IMG/VR virus record: IMGVR_UViG_3300044641_003951
Span: 1-20,523 of that record
DNA length: 20,523 nucleotides
Source of the DNA: a virus
Direction: 5' to 3' (one strand)
Positions 1-6,911 of the stretch are shown here, in pieces. The notes below the pieces were generated by a model, which worked only from the letters and a program-made list of their open reading frames with translations, was not told where the DNA came from and made no database searches. The position numbers were made by a program, and so were the translations under genes. Numbering within the stretch: position 1 is the stretch's first letter; each line of letters starts with the position of its first letter.

Positions 1-147
1 AGCAGCAGGTGGATTACCTGATGTAACAGCTAAATCTGACCACATATCAGCTCCAGTAGCTGCACTTGGTGTTTTACGCCAACGGTAGTTTCTAACCTTA
101 CCGTCTAGTTCAGCTTGTATAACTTCGCCTATTGATTTAAAACTCAT
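1..147 (-). CDS. Conserved phage virion-type protein, N-terminal fragment
   Basis: The ATG at 147 opens a frame that runs off the window edge, leaving 49 residues that begin MSFKSIGEVIQAELDGKVRN and continue with YRWRKTPS and WSDLAVTSGNPPAA. The pattern of a short helix, a K-V-R-x-Y-x-W-R-K-T strand and a following W-x-D-L-x-x-x-x-GNP motif resembles the N-terminus of a structural protein family common in Bacteroides and enterobacterial phages; this is recognition from memory only. The start overlaps the stop of the zinc-finger gene upstream by ATGA, so translation is probably coupled. The C-terminal part, and hence the role, cannot be judged from this window. Confidence 0.65.
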   Translation of the reverse strand, partial: MSFKSIGEVIQAELDGKVRNYRWRKTPSAATGADMWSDLAVTSGNPPAA

Positions 148-359
148 AGTTTAACTTTACCTTTTCCTTCAACAGTAGAGTTCATATCTGTTGTAATAGC
201 AGATGGTATTTCATCATACTTTTTAAAACCAAAAAAAGATAAGAATTTCTCCCATCTTGTTTTAGGTTGTACTGTTACTTTCCTAGTACATTTACATGTC
301 CTGTGAATGTGTTCATCAATAACACAAGCAGGAGCACCACATTGTTTACATTTATACAT
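144..359 (-). CDS. Small zinc-finger protein
   Basis: This 71 aa protein starts MYKCKQCGAPACVIDEH and has CxxC at residues 4-7, a further Cys at 12, and CKC at 22-24, which together with nearby His residues could hold one zinc ion. The middle is basic and aromatic (RWEKFLSFFGFKKY), too short for a convincing membrane span, and the tail is polar. Small zinc-ribbon proteins of this build are frequent between structural genes in phages; their role is unknown to me. A good Bacteroidota-type promoter lies immediately before the start codon, so this gene and the virion gene that follows may have their own transcript. The start at ATG 359 is the only reasonable one. Confidence 0.7.
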   Translation of the reverse strand: MYKCKQCGAPACVIDEHIHRTCKCTRKVTVQPKTRWEKFLSFFGFKKYDEIPSAITTDMNSTVEGKGKVKL

Positions 360-363
360 AATG

Positions 364-394
364 CAAATATAATTAATCTTCAGTTACTTGCAAA
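364..394 (-). promoter_or_regulatory. Candidate Bacteroidota-type promoter (TTTG-N19-TATATTTG)
   Basis: On the minus strand TTTG at 394-391 is followed after 19 nt by TATATTTG at 371-364. This matches the known Bacteroides consensus of a -33 TTTG and a -7 TAnnTTTG with about 20 nt between. Transcription would begin near 359-360, at or next to the start codon of the zinc-finger gene, so the message would be nearly leaderless. The -33 element lies inside the 3' end of the upstream gene. The match is by eye and AT-rich DNA yields chance hits. Confidence 0.4.
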
Positions 395-804
395 GCACCT
401 ATAGCAAACTGTGGTTGAATACCAGAAGATACTGAACGAGAAGCTGTTAAAGCTCCGCTGTAAAGTACCTTACCTGTACCTGATGTTGCAGTACCTATAG
501 AAACATAGGTAATAGTTTCAGAGCCACCAGTACATTCAGGGAACTGAATCAGTGCAGCATTGCTAGCTGTATTACCTGATACTGTCCAACCTGAACCTGA
601 ACGAGCCACAGCTACACGAGCATAACTTGTATAAGCGCACTCACTAGTAGTCTGTGAACCACCTTCACCTGGGTCAGCTGTATGTAATGCAACATACAAG
701 TTAGTCAAAGGAGACGAACCTGCATTATCTGCTATATTAGCAATAGCTGTTGCATTAAAAATAAGCAGCAGCCAATCATTTTCAAAAGTATTACCTTTAC
801 TCAT
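373..804 (-). CDS. Phage structural protein, tail/fibre-adaptor-like beta protein
   Basis: The 143 aa product has a short N-terminal helix (NDWLLLIFNATAIANIAD), then the signature LYVALHTADPGEGG, a Tyr-x-Arg segment (YTSYARVAVAR), a W-x-V-x-G-N segment, FPECTGG and a glycine-rich beta C-terminus. This order is typical of a widespread family of small phage structural proteins often found beside tail genes and often labelled gp80-like or tail-fibre-like; the label is from memory. No catalytic motif is visible. Its ATG at 804 overlaps the upstream stop by ATGA, placing it in the same operon as the fibre-related gene before it. Confidence 0.65.
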   Translation of the reverse strand: MSKGNTFENDWLLLIFNATAIANIADNAGSSPLTNLYVALHTADPGEGGSQTTSECAYTSYARVAVARSGSGWTVSGNTASNAALIQFPECTGGSETITYVSIGTATSGTGKVLYSGALTASRSVSSGIQPQFAIGALQVTED

Positions 805-1250
805 AATATATCTATTGTTGTTAAATTATTGTCAACGTCATAACTAAACAACTTAGTATAATTAAATCCATCTAATTCTCTAGTAACATCTAATTCTGTT
901 AGATTACCTGAGCTATAAGTGAACTCACTAGTACTTATTTTAACCGCTTTACTATTGTCTTTCCAAACCTCTTTTTTAATTAAGTCGTTATTCCCATTAT
1001 ATGTAAATTCAGAATAACCTCTTTTATTTAATAAAGACAATTCTAAGTCAATAGATTGCAGAACTTCTTGTACGTTATTACCACTAAGATTGTTATAATT
1101 ATAAACTTCTTTTATTGTACTAGATTCTAATATACGTTCTAACCTACCTGATGGTAAGCCTTTATATCGCTTACCGTCATCAGCTGTATAAATACGATCC
1201 TTTACAGCCTTTGCTGTAGCATGTAATCGTTTTATATCTTCTGTACGCAT
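801..1250 (-). CDS. Small fibre-associated protein (unknown)
   Basis: A 149 aa protein follows the endolysin gene by one base. The first third is helical and basic and contains DDGKRYKGLPSGRLERI, a phrase I associate with small phage tail or fibre proteins. The rest is a series of short beta repeats in which Y-x-Y/F-N/D-x-x-N-N-L recurs (FTYNGNNDLIKKEVW, FTYSSGNLTELDV, FSYDVDNNLTTIDIL), resembling YD/RHS-type strands that wind as a beta ribbon. A structural role at the tail tip is plausible, but I cannot name the family. The start at ATG 1250 is supported by tight packing. Confidence 0.6.
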   Translation of the reverse strand: MRTEDIKRLHATAKAVKDRIYTADDGKRYKGLPSGRLERILESSTIKEVYNYNNLSGNNVQEVLQSIDLELSLLNKRGYSEFTYNGNNDLIKKEVWKDNSKAVKISTSEFTYSSGNLTELDVTRELDGFNYTKLFSYDVDNNLTTIDIL

Positions 1251-1251
1251 A

Positions 1252-1716
1252 TTATACCTTATCTATATTTACAAACGCTATAGCGTGCTTAAAATACCTT
1301 TTTCTTTTATATACACCATCACCGTTTGATTGGCTACCTTGTTCACCTGAAGATGTATTACCTTCAATAGAATAAAAAGAATCTTTATCAATTAATTCTG
1401 CAAAGATACCAACATGTTCAGGATTTGGATGCCCTTTAAAGTTAAAGAACACTATATCACCTGCTTGTGGATTTACAGTAATTGCTTTTTTCTTTTTAAA
1501 GTACTCTAACCCTGTACCACAGCCAGCAAACCCTTTACTGAATCCTATGTTACCAAGTGGCTTACCTGCTTTAGCAAATACCCATGAAACAAATATAGCA
1601 CACCATGCTACACCATTCCATCCAAACCACTCTCCGTATTTTGTTTTATTAGTGCCTTTTGGATTCTCTGTTGTACCTATTTCAGCTTTAGCTGTATTAA
1701 TTATAGTTTCTCTCAT
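1252..1716 (-). CDS. CHAP-domain endolysin
   Basis: This 154 aa protein is a single CHAP (NlpC/P60 superfamily) domain, which cleaves peptide or amide bonds in peptidoglycan. Visible landmarks are the N-terminal helix with AEIGTTE, the nucleophile in WCAIFVSWVF (Cys39), AGDIVFF at 85-91, the catalytic His in PEHVGIF (His101), and a strand with SIEGNTS (Glu118, Asn120) supplying the third polar residue. No signal peptide or wall-binding domain is present, so export through a holin is expected; a holin is encoded two genes upstream. About 150 aa is normal for a one-domain phage lysin. It is followed one base later by the next gene and its start overlaps the preceding stop (TAATG). The alternative is a virion-borne hydrolase. 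Confidence 0.88.
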   Translation of the reverse strand: MRETIINTAKAEIGTTENPKGTNKTKYGEWFGWNGVAWCAIFVSWVFAKAGKPLGNIGFSKGFAGCGTGLEYFKKKKAITVNPQAGDIVFFNFKGHPNPEHVGIFAELIDKDSFYSIEGNTSSGEQGSQSNGDGVYKRKRYFKHAIAFVNIDKV

Positions 1717-2099
1717 TAAGTAAGTTTTCTATAAACTGCTCCTGTACTTGTTATGTAATATAAAGACCCAGTAGGAAGATTTCCATCTGATTCAGCTGAT
1801 GATGTATTAGTATAACCTGATAATCCTTCTGCAATAACATTATCTTGTAAATAAACTAAAGCAGGAATTAAAACAGTAGAGTAATCCGTTCCTCCTATTT
1901 GAATAGTACCTTCATCAACTAGAATTGCTTCTAGATAAGAAGCTAATGACTGTCCGTTATTAGAAGAAACTACTTGTTGTCCAATCAGAGTTTTCAAGGT
2001 TCTCCAATGTATGTGAAACTCCTTGTTTTTGACGAATATCTTTAATTCGTCAGTGTCTTTTAAATTAAATATTTCCACAGTGTTTAATGTTTTAGCCAT
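1716..2099 (-). CDS. Unknown small virion-type protein
   Basis: The 127 aa product begins MAKTLNTVEIFNLKDTDE and has an alpha/beta front half, a middle TIQIGGTDYSTVLIPALVYL, and a C-terminal tail DGNLPTGSLYYITSTGAVYR. Endings of the form G-x-L-Y-Y-x-T-x-T-G-x-x-Y-R are common at the ends of small phage fibre or tail-tip proteins. No enzymatic motif is seen. It overlaps the metallopeptidase-like gene by 16 nt and the endolysin by one base (TAATG), so it sits within the lysis neighbourhood, though its composition suggests a virion component. I do not recognise the family with confidence. Confidence 0.6.
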   Translation of the reverse strand: MAKTLNTVEIFNLKDTDELKIFVKNKEFHIHWRTLKTLIGQQVVSSNNGQSLASYLEAILVDEGTIQIGGTDYSTVLIPALVYLQDNVIAEGLSGYTNTSSAESDGNLPTGSLYYITSTGAVYRKLT

Positions 2100-2488
2100 G
2101 TTTTTATTTTAAATGTTTTAAATACTTCCTCAATAACCCAACCCATTAAATAAGCTTGGGATTCATCATTTTCTACATCATGATACATACCTCTAGACAT
2201 AGATAGATGATTGACTATATGTTGGCATTCATGTCCTATGGTATTTATATTTATTCTATCTAAGTCAAATATAGCCCAGAACTGACTACCTAATCTTCTA
2301 TTCTGAGTGGTAACTACTTGAGCAGATGCTTCAAATATTGAATACAACTCAAGATCTTCATCACCACTAAATGACCTGATTCTATCAAGTCCCTTATTCC
2401 ATTCTACTTCTCCTTTTACTCCTATTACATGAAGTTTACTTTTTTTAGAACCTCCATATAAAGGAATATCAACTGCTCTGTAAATCAT
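2084..2488 (-). CDS. Putative zinc metallopeptidase (HExxH)
   Basis: The 134 aa protein contains TIGHECQHIVNHL, an HExxH zinc-protease motif (His86, Glu87, His90), in a helix. Nineteen residues after the second His is NDESQAYLMGWVIEEV, where Glu109 is a good candidate for the third zinc ligand, as in gluzincin-type enzymes. The N-terminal half is beta-rich and short, so this is a minimal catalytic domain without a signal peptide. Similar HExxH/NDExQAYL proteins recur in phage genomes; the substrate is not known to me. It lies directly after the holin and before the endolysin, so roles in lysis, in virion maturation or in cleaving a host protein are all possible. Start ATG 2488 follows the holin stop by one base. 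Confidence 0.7.
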   Translation of the reverse strand: MIYRAVDIPLYGGSKKSKLHVIGVKGEVEWNKGLDRIRSFSGDEDLELYSIFEASAQVVTTQNRRLGSQFWAIFDLDRININTIGHECQHIVNHLSMSRGMYHDVENDESQAYLMGWVIEEVFKTFKIKTWLKH

Positions 2489-2489
2489 A

Positions 2490-2921
2490 CTACATATTAT
2501 TTAGTTCATCTTCTTTTCTATTAAATACTTTTAAAATGTATTTAACTACATCTTTACCTAAATAAGAACTGATATTTTCTAGCATTGATTTAAATTCAAC
2601 TAATGCTATCGAACCCATAACTACTTTTAAAATAGGTACATCTATAATAGATATTTCAATTCCGTGTGAAATTGCAACTAACAACTGATATGTAAGCATC
2701 TTTGTTAAAACAGCAGAAAGTTTTCTAGATGTAATTGGTAATCCTAATTTCTTAGCTTTAAGCAATCCTGTTACAGTATCTCCTATAATAAGCAGACCTA
2801 CAATAAACATTGATAAATATATAGGTGCAAAGAAAGCAGCTAAAAATCCAATTAATCCACCAGCATTAGCTAGTACAACAGTTTCAGCAGATGTAGCTGC
2901 ATGCATTAAAGAGTCTTTCAT
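2490..2921 (-). CDS. Holin, Phage_holin_4 type
   Basis: This 143 aa membrane protein fits the holin family found in toxin-secretion and phage-lysis loci. A long hydrophobic stretch covers residues 20-54 (GGLIGFLAAFFAPIYLSMF and onward) and ends in GDTVTGLLKAKK, the family's characteristic Asp-x-x-Thr-Gly-x-x-Lys-Ala-Lys turn, followed by SRK at 65-67. A second hydrophobic region spans about 75-110 and leads to EFKSMLENISSYLG, matching the conserved E-x-x-S-x-x-E-N element. The C-terminus is charged, as usual for a cytoplasmic holin tail. It would form membrane lesions that let the CHAP endolysin reach the wall. The start overlaps the preceding LamG-like gene by ATGA; the stop is TAG. Confidence 0.85.
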   Translation of the reverse strand: MKDSLMHAATSAETVVLANAGGLIGFLAAFFAPIYLSMFIVGLLIIGDTVTGLLKAKKLGLPITSRKLSAVLTKMLTYQLLVAISHGIEISIIDVPILKVVMGSIALVEFKSMLENISSYLGKDVVKYILKVFNRKEDELNNM

Positions 2922-3754
2922 ATTCTATTGAGTGTTGTATTAAATGTATTAAAAGCTGTACGCCATGTTGAAATTGTTGTTTGGTCAAATCCTGCGGTAC
3001 ACATAAATAGTGAACCTACTACAGATGAAGAGTGATTTATAGCACTTCCACTACTATTTATAGCTCCTAAGTATATTGTTTGTGTTGAAGGTGCTGTACC
3101 TCCTGTAGCAGCATTTATAACAGTTGATTCTTTTACTAAAAAAGCATTTGAACCTAATTTACCAGCAGCTATAAAAGTAGCTGTACCTCCAGTTGTTGAA
3201 GGTGGACTAGTGGATGTAAATCCTCTTCCTTCCCACTGTGATATAGCAGATACTCGTGCAAACAAAGCAGATGTTGAACCTGTTGTAGAACCAAAAGCAG
3301 CTTTTGAGGCTCCACTTGAAAAAGAATTCATATGTACACCCACTACAGCATCTCCTGTACCTCCACTAGATAAATCTGTAGGCAATATACTAGTATCAAA
3401 ATATTGTGTAGTTCCATTAAATTGAATTCCGCCTCCTGCATAAGTAGGAGAAGCAACAAAAGTTCCTACAGCATTTCTAGATATACATTCGATATTTTGT
3501 GTAGCTTGTGTATTGCCTAAAAATAACCACATCCTATTAGGCATAAATCCAACAGTCTTAATATCAGTATACAAAGTATCTATTGCTTTTTTAAAATTAT
3601 ATTCATCAACAGAATACATTCCTTGTACTATAGACGCAGTTAATCCATTAGATATTAAAGTATTATAATACTCTAAAGCATCATAATTTACAAAACTATA
3701 CCCTGATCGAATATGATTTGAACTTAATGCTAAATTTAATTCTAATATTGGCAT
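2918..3754 (-). CDS. LamG-like adhesin / receptor-binding protein
   Basis: The product (278 aa from ATG 3754) has a helical N-terminal part of about 85 residues, then a concanavalin/LamG-like beta sandwich. Typical features are GGGIQFNGTTQYFDTSILP at the first strand, repeated small-residue strands (AAFGSTTGSTSALFARV), a late strand TIYLGAINSSGSA, and the closing helix TTISTWRTAFNTFNTTLNR, the usual end of LamG-type phage proteins. Such domains bind glycans, so a role in recognising host surface polysaccharide is likely. A TTG at 3772 would add six residues, but ATG 3754, just after the upstream stop, is preferred. The gene is the last in the fibre cassette and overlaps the holin start by ATGA. 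Confidence 0.7.
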   Translation of the reverse strand: MPILELNLALSSNHIRSGYSFVNYDALEYYNTLISNGLTASIVQGMYSVDEYNFKKAIDTLYTDIKTVGFMPNRMWLFLGNTQATQNIECISRNAVGTFVASPTYAGGGIQFNGTTQYFDTSILPTDLSSGGTGDAVVGVHMNSFSSGASKAAFGSTTGSTSALFARVSAISQWEGRGFTSTSPPSTTGGTATFIAAGKLGSNAFLVKESTVINAATGGTAPSTQTIYLGAINSSGSAINHSSSVVGSLFMCTAGFDQTTISTWRTAFNTFNTTLNRI

Positions 3755-3755
3755 A

Positions 3756-4034
3756 TTAAGCTCTATATGCAATTAAACTTCCTGAAGCCAGTTTTATAGC
3801 TTCAGATTTTATGAAGTATGTGCCTGCAGGTAATCCATCAGATAAAATTCCTTCATAGTTCTCTACAAAAAAACTTGTTCCTGTATCGAATACACAAGCA
3901 GTAATTACTTGTATACAATACACAGCTGATGTTTTGAATTCATGCAAACCTGTATCATTGATATAAATAACAGAATTTCCTCCAAAGGATTTTCGATTCA
4001 TATCATTTAAAATTCTTTCAGTTTGTTTTTCCAT
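3756..4034 (-). CDS. Small fibre-associated protein
   Basis: The protein of 92 aa starts at ATG 4034, joined to the upstream stop as TAATG; a TTG three codons earlier is less likely. An N-terminal charged helix (MEKQTERILNDMNRKSFGG) is followed by an all-beta part containing GLHEFKTSAVYCIQVITACV and ending in LPAGTYFIKSEAIKLASGSL. The final I-K-L-A-S-G-S-L-I-A-Y-R pattern is familiar from short beta-barrel proteins encoded next to phage fibre genes, probably trimeric caps or tips; this is a family impression only. It sits between a cysteine-rich fibre-cassette gene and the LamG-like gene. Confidence 0.6.
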   Translation of the reverse strand: MEKQTERILNDMNRKSFGGNSVIYINDTGLHEFKTSAVYCIQVITACVFDTGTSFFVENYEGILSDGLPAGTYFIKSEAIKLASGSLIAYRA

Positions 4035-4621
4035 TATAAACAATTACAATTAGTTTCATTCATTATTGTATTACACAACTCATAAGCACTACAAGCATCT
4101 TCATAAGGAACACAGTTCCATAAATCTAATATAGTGTCTAAATTGTTTTCTAAAGAAGTTATTGTACCATAATCAGAAGATAAATTTAATATTGCAGTAT
4201 AATCAGTACCAGTATCATAAGTCCACAAATATACAGTGTTTCCTTCAATTTCTGAATACCAAGTCTCTCCTAAAGTGGCTCCTTGATAAAAATATTGATA
4301 AAAATATTGAGCAACTTCTGCAGAAGTCCCTGTACCTGAATACACTACTGGACTTCCATTTACTTCTAATTCAACTTCAATGGTATTTCCATCTGAGTTA
4401 TCAAAATTAAATTCAATAGCCCAAGCAGAAGTTACGGTTTCAGTAAAAGTAGTATAACAACGTACTAATCTTAGTAGGCCGTTTACTGTAATCAAATTTG
4501 TTTTTAAACAGCTTGAGTTCTTTTTTCCTAATGCAACAGCCTTAGATACTTTACTAGAATAAGTAGCCATCTTACATTGTAAGTCATTTACAAGCGTATT
4601 TCTACATTCTATGGTTATCAT
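4034..4621 (-). CDS. Cysteine-rich fibre-cassette protein with CNC tail
   Basis: The 195 aa protein has three parts. Residues 1-58 are helical with Cys at 6, 16, 38 and 55, where C38-L-K-T and C55 bound an 18-residue segment that also occurs in the 187 aa protein encoded at 6326-6889. Residues 60-160 are beta-rich (AWAIEFNFDNSDGNTIEVEL and later strands). The tail carries Cys at 170, 177, 183, 192 and 194, ending NETNCNCL. Nine cysteines in a cytoplasmically made phage protein suggest metal binding or disulphides formed in the virion. Overlap with the fibre gene upstream is four bases (ATGA). I do not recognise a named family; a tail-tip adaptor is my guess. Confidence 0.65.
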   Translation of the reverse strand: MITIECRNTLVNDLQCKMATYSSKVSKAVALGKKNSSCLKTNLITVNGLLRLVRCYTTFTETVTSAWAIEFNFDNSDGNTIEVELEVNGSPVVYSGTGTSAEVAQYFYQYFYQGATLGETWYSEIEGNTVYLWTYDTGTDYTAILNLSSDYGTITSLENNLDTILDLWNCVPYEDACSAYELCNTIMNETNCNCL

Positions 4622-5631
4622 ATAGTTACTATTCTGTAAATAACTGAAATTTTAATTGTGCCTTGTCCACCAGTAGGGTCAGCACTTGTTGTTGTAATAT
4701 TTATACCTTTATTGACAGGCAGTTCGGCATCGTCTACTCTTGTACCTTGACTAGCTTTATCACTAGTAGCTTCTAAGAAAGCATTAGTCCAAGACCATGC
4801 TTTAGTAGTACCTACTTGAAGTTCAAGTAAATCAGTACCTGCACTATAAGCAGCTGAAGTATAGTTATTGTAAGCACTGGCTGAAATAATTTCAATATAT
4901 TTACCCGCACCTGGTTGAGCAACAATTTCTACAGGAGTATCATACAAATCTAAAATTTGAGCACTTGATAATGTAATATCAGCTTGCAAATAACTGGCTA
5001 ATTCAAACCCAAGTTTAGCTTCTGTGATAGCACCATCTGCAATTGTAAGAACACCTGCAGAACTAATAGTAGCATCACCTGTTATTTCTGTAGACACTAC
5101 ATCTGTACCATCTCCTAGTAACACATAACCAGCTTCATAAGCTTTGTGTTCTTCTGCACCTGATGCTCCACCACGTAATATATAACCACGTGTTGTAGCT
5201 TGGATTTTACCGTAAGTAACTGCATTAGCAGCTATTTTACTGGTTGTAACAGCATTTGCAGCCATTAAATCAGAGTCTATCTGAAGACCATCAATACCAA
5301 AAGAAGGGTGAATAGATACTATAAATTTAGCATTAGAAGCACTATAAAATCCTCTTACTTCAATAATATTAGTTAGTAAATGGCTAGGAATTTCAGTACC
5401 TAGAACCTCTACTTTATAAACACCTACAGTAACATTAGTTAAATACAATGTAACTTTTATTCCATCACCATCTTTCATATTAACAGTAGATATATCAAAA
5501 TCTACATTATTAGAAAGAGTTACAGATCCAGTAGTGTAAAGTAAAATATCAGTATAGTGTCTGTTAGCGTTTAATGTAACAGTACCACCTGAATTAGTTA
5601 CTTCATATTTATATAAAACAGAACCTCTCAT
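4618..5631 (-). CDS. Tail fibre protein with knob domain
   Basis: This 337 aa protein has fibre architecture. Residues 1-110 form a beta attachment domain. The middle contains shaft-like repeats with Ile-Ala-Ala-Asn-Ala-Val and Gly/Ser-Lys-Ile phrases (MAANAVTTSKIAANAVTYGK, later DGAITEAKL), a pattern seen in trimeric phage tail fibres. The last 120 residues, from LSSAQILDLYDTPVEIVAQP through YIEIISASAYNNYTS and ending GQGTIKISVIYRIVTI, match a beta-sandwich knob found at the C-terminus of many phage fibres. It probably contacts the host surface or forms a fibre joint. It is packed between two cysteine-rich cassette genes with two-base and ATGA junctions. Head-fibre versus tail-fibre cannot be separated by sequence alone. 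Confidence 0.75.
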   Translation of the reverse strand: MRGSVLYKYEVTNSGGTVTLNANRHYTDILLYTTGSVTLSNNVDFDISTVNMKDGDGIKVTLYLTNVTVGVYKVEVLGTEIPSHLLTNIIEVRGFYSASNAKFIVSIHPSFGIDGLQIDSDLMAANAVTTSKIAANAVTYGKIQATTRGYILRGGASGAEEHKAYEAGYVLLGDGTDVVSTEITGDATISSAGVLTIADGAITEAKLGFELASYLQADITLSSAQILDLYDTPVEIVAQPGAGKYIEIISASAYNNYTSAAYSAGTDLLELQVGTTKAWSWTNAFLEATSDKASQGTRVDDAELPVNKGINITTTSADPTGGQGTIKISVIYRIVTI

Positions 5632-5633
5632 AA

Positions 5634-6323
5634 TTATTTTTTAATATATTCTACAGTTAATTTTTCACAAGTAAGATTTACATCTGCTGAAGAACTTTCT
5701 AATCCTTTAACAGCTAAGTCGATACCAGTTGTAGTAAAGTTAATAGAGCCTATAGCAGCAGGTGCATTTTCATAAGCATCTGTACTAAACTCTGGTACAA
5801 GTCTCCATTTAGAATCATACACTCTACTAGACATTGATACAACAGCAGCTGTATTAGATGTTCTAGTTATAGTTGCTGTTAATTCAATATAACAGTTTGC
5901 TGGAAATATACCTTCAATAGAAAAAGCAGCTCTAGTAGAGCAAAACCAAGCATTGTTTATATACAATGAATAATAACACTGCATAGCACTTGTTGTAGCA
6001 CCAGGCTTTTTAAATCTAGTTGTTACTCTAATCTCTGAACCATCAGTAGTTAAAGTACCTGATGGAATAGTATATGTTTTAGTACCTATAGTTGTTGGTA
6101 CAGTTGGTGTATATACATCAGTAGTTTCTGAAGTAGTATCATTATGTAAAATTCTACTTCCACTATCAGTAATTGATACAGCTGATGTTGTTACAGAAGT
6201 ACCATTAGAAAATGTAAATACAAATTGGTTTGATCCATTTAATGTTACGGAACTTACTCCTACTCCATCTTCAGGAAAAGGTAAAGTTATTCCTGCACAG
6301 TCACATCCACAGTTTACACACAT
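5634..6323 (-). CDS. Putative fibre/receptor-binding protein with N-terminal Cys cluster
   Basis: The 229 aa protein opens with MCVNCGCDCAG, four cysteines at 2, 5, 7 and 9, then a short linker and the phrase VSSVTLNGSNQFVFTFSNGT, typical of phage fibre strands. Residues 60-229 are a beta-rich domain starting at TIGTKTYTIPSGTLTTDGSE and closing with INFTTTGIDLAVKGLESS and LTVEYIKK, consistent with a jelly-roll tip that may bind a receptor. The N-terminal cysteine cluster could be a metal-clamped attachment peg. The gene just upstream ends in KCNCD, so cysteine clusters meet at this junction. The role is inferred from layout and composition. Confidence 0.65.
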   Translation of the reverse strand: MCVNCGCDCAGITLPFPEDGVGVSSVTLNGSNQFVFTFSNGTSVTTSAVSITDSGSRILHNDTTSETTDVYTPTVPTTIGTKTYTIPSGTLTTDGSEIRVTTRFKKPGATTSAMQCYYSLYINNAWFCSTRAAFSIEGIFPANCYIELTATITRTSNTAAVVSMSSRVYDSKWRLVPEFSTDAYENAPAAIGSINFTTTGIDLAVKGLESSSADVNLTCEKLTVEYIKK

Positions 6324-6325
6324 AT

Positions 6326-6889
6326 TTAATCACAATTACATTTTTCAAAATCACATATTCTTTGTACTCTTTCAAGTACGTCTGAAACAATATCAGTTTT
6401 TAAACAGCCTCCTGCAGCGTTAATACTAGTAAGCCATGCACTAGCTAATTGTGCTTGTTGACTATAAGCAAGGAATTGTTCATCTGATAAGTTATAAAAT
6501 TTTTCGGGAAGTTTAGCCCACATTTTATCAACACAACATTGTGCGTGACATGTGTACAATTTTTTTATTGTCTTAGAGTAAGTACCTGTAGATGTAGTAT
6601 AATTAATATTAATAGTATAAATTCCGTCAGGAAAATCCGCTTCTATTATATTATACTCTATATCTCCTGTTACAGTATCAGGAACTTCATCAGTGACATT
6701 ATATTCTTCAGACTCTCCACTAGGCCAAGTTATTGTAATAACTGCTTCGGTTACATCAGAACCTTGAATATTTGGAGTGCCCCATCCATAGGGATTATTA
6801 GTTACATGGTAAACTCCAGCACCATCAGTAACTACGAGTTGTCCACAACTATTTTTTAAACAAGATGAAGGTGAGGGTTTTAAAGCCAT
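6326..6889 (-). CDS. Cysteine-rich fibre-cassette protein, Ig-like front and helical CNC tail
   Basis: The first gene after the terminator encodes 187 aa. Residues 18-112 look like an Ig-like beta domain (GQLVVTDGAGVYHVTNNPYG, then VITITWPSGE and GIYTININYTTSTGTYS). Residues 113-187 are helical with Cys at 114, 118, 119, 162, 179, 184 and 186, including NLSDEQFLAYSQQAQLASAW and the ending CDFEKCNCD. The segment C162-LKT to C179 has the same length and edges as one in the 195 aa protein encoded at 4034-4621. N-terminal Cys10 and Cys15 add to the set. Proteins of this layout seem recurrent in Bacteroides phages near fibres; function unknown, probably an adaptor linking fibres to the tail. Confidence 0.65.
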   Translation of the reverse strand: MALKPSPSSCLKNSCGQLVVTDGAGVYHVTNNPYGWGTPNIQGSDVTEAVITITWPSGESEEYNVTDEVPDTVTGDIEYNIIEADFPDGIYTININYTTSTGTYSKTIKKLYTCHAQCCVDKMWAKLPEKFYNLSDEQFLAYSQQAQLASAWLTSINAAGGCLKTDIVSDVLERVQRICDFEKCNCD

Positions 6890-6911
6890 AAACTCTTATA
6901 CGTAAAATACT

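Noticed and set aside
3755-3772. TTG start adding six residues to the LamG-like protein
   Set aside because: ATG at 3754, immediately after the upstream stop, fits the operon's junction style better.
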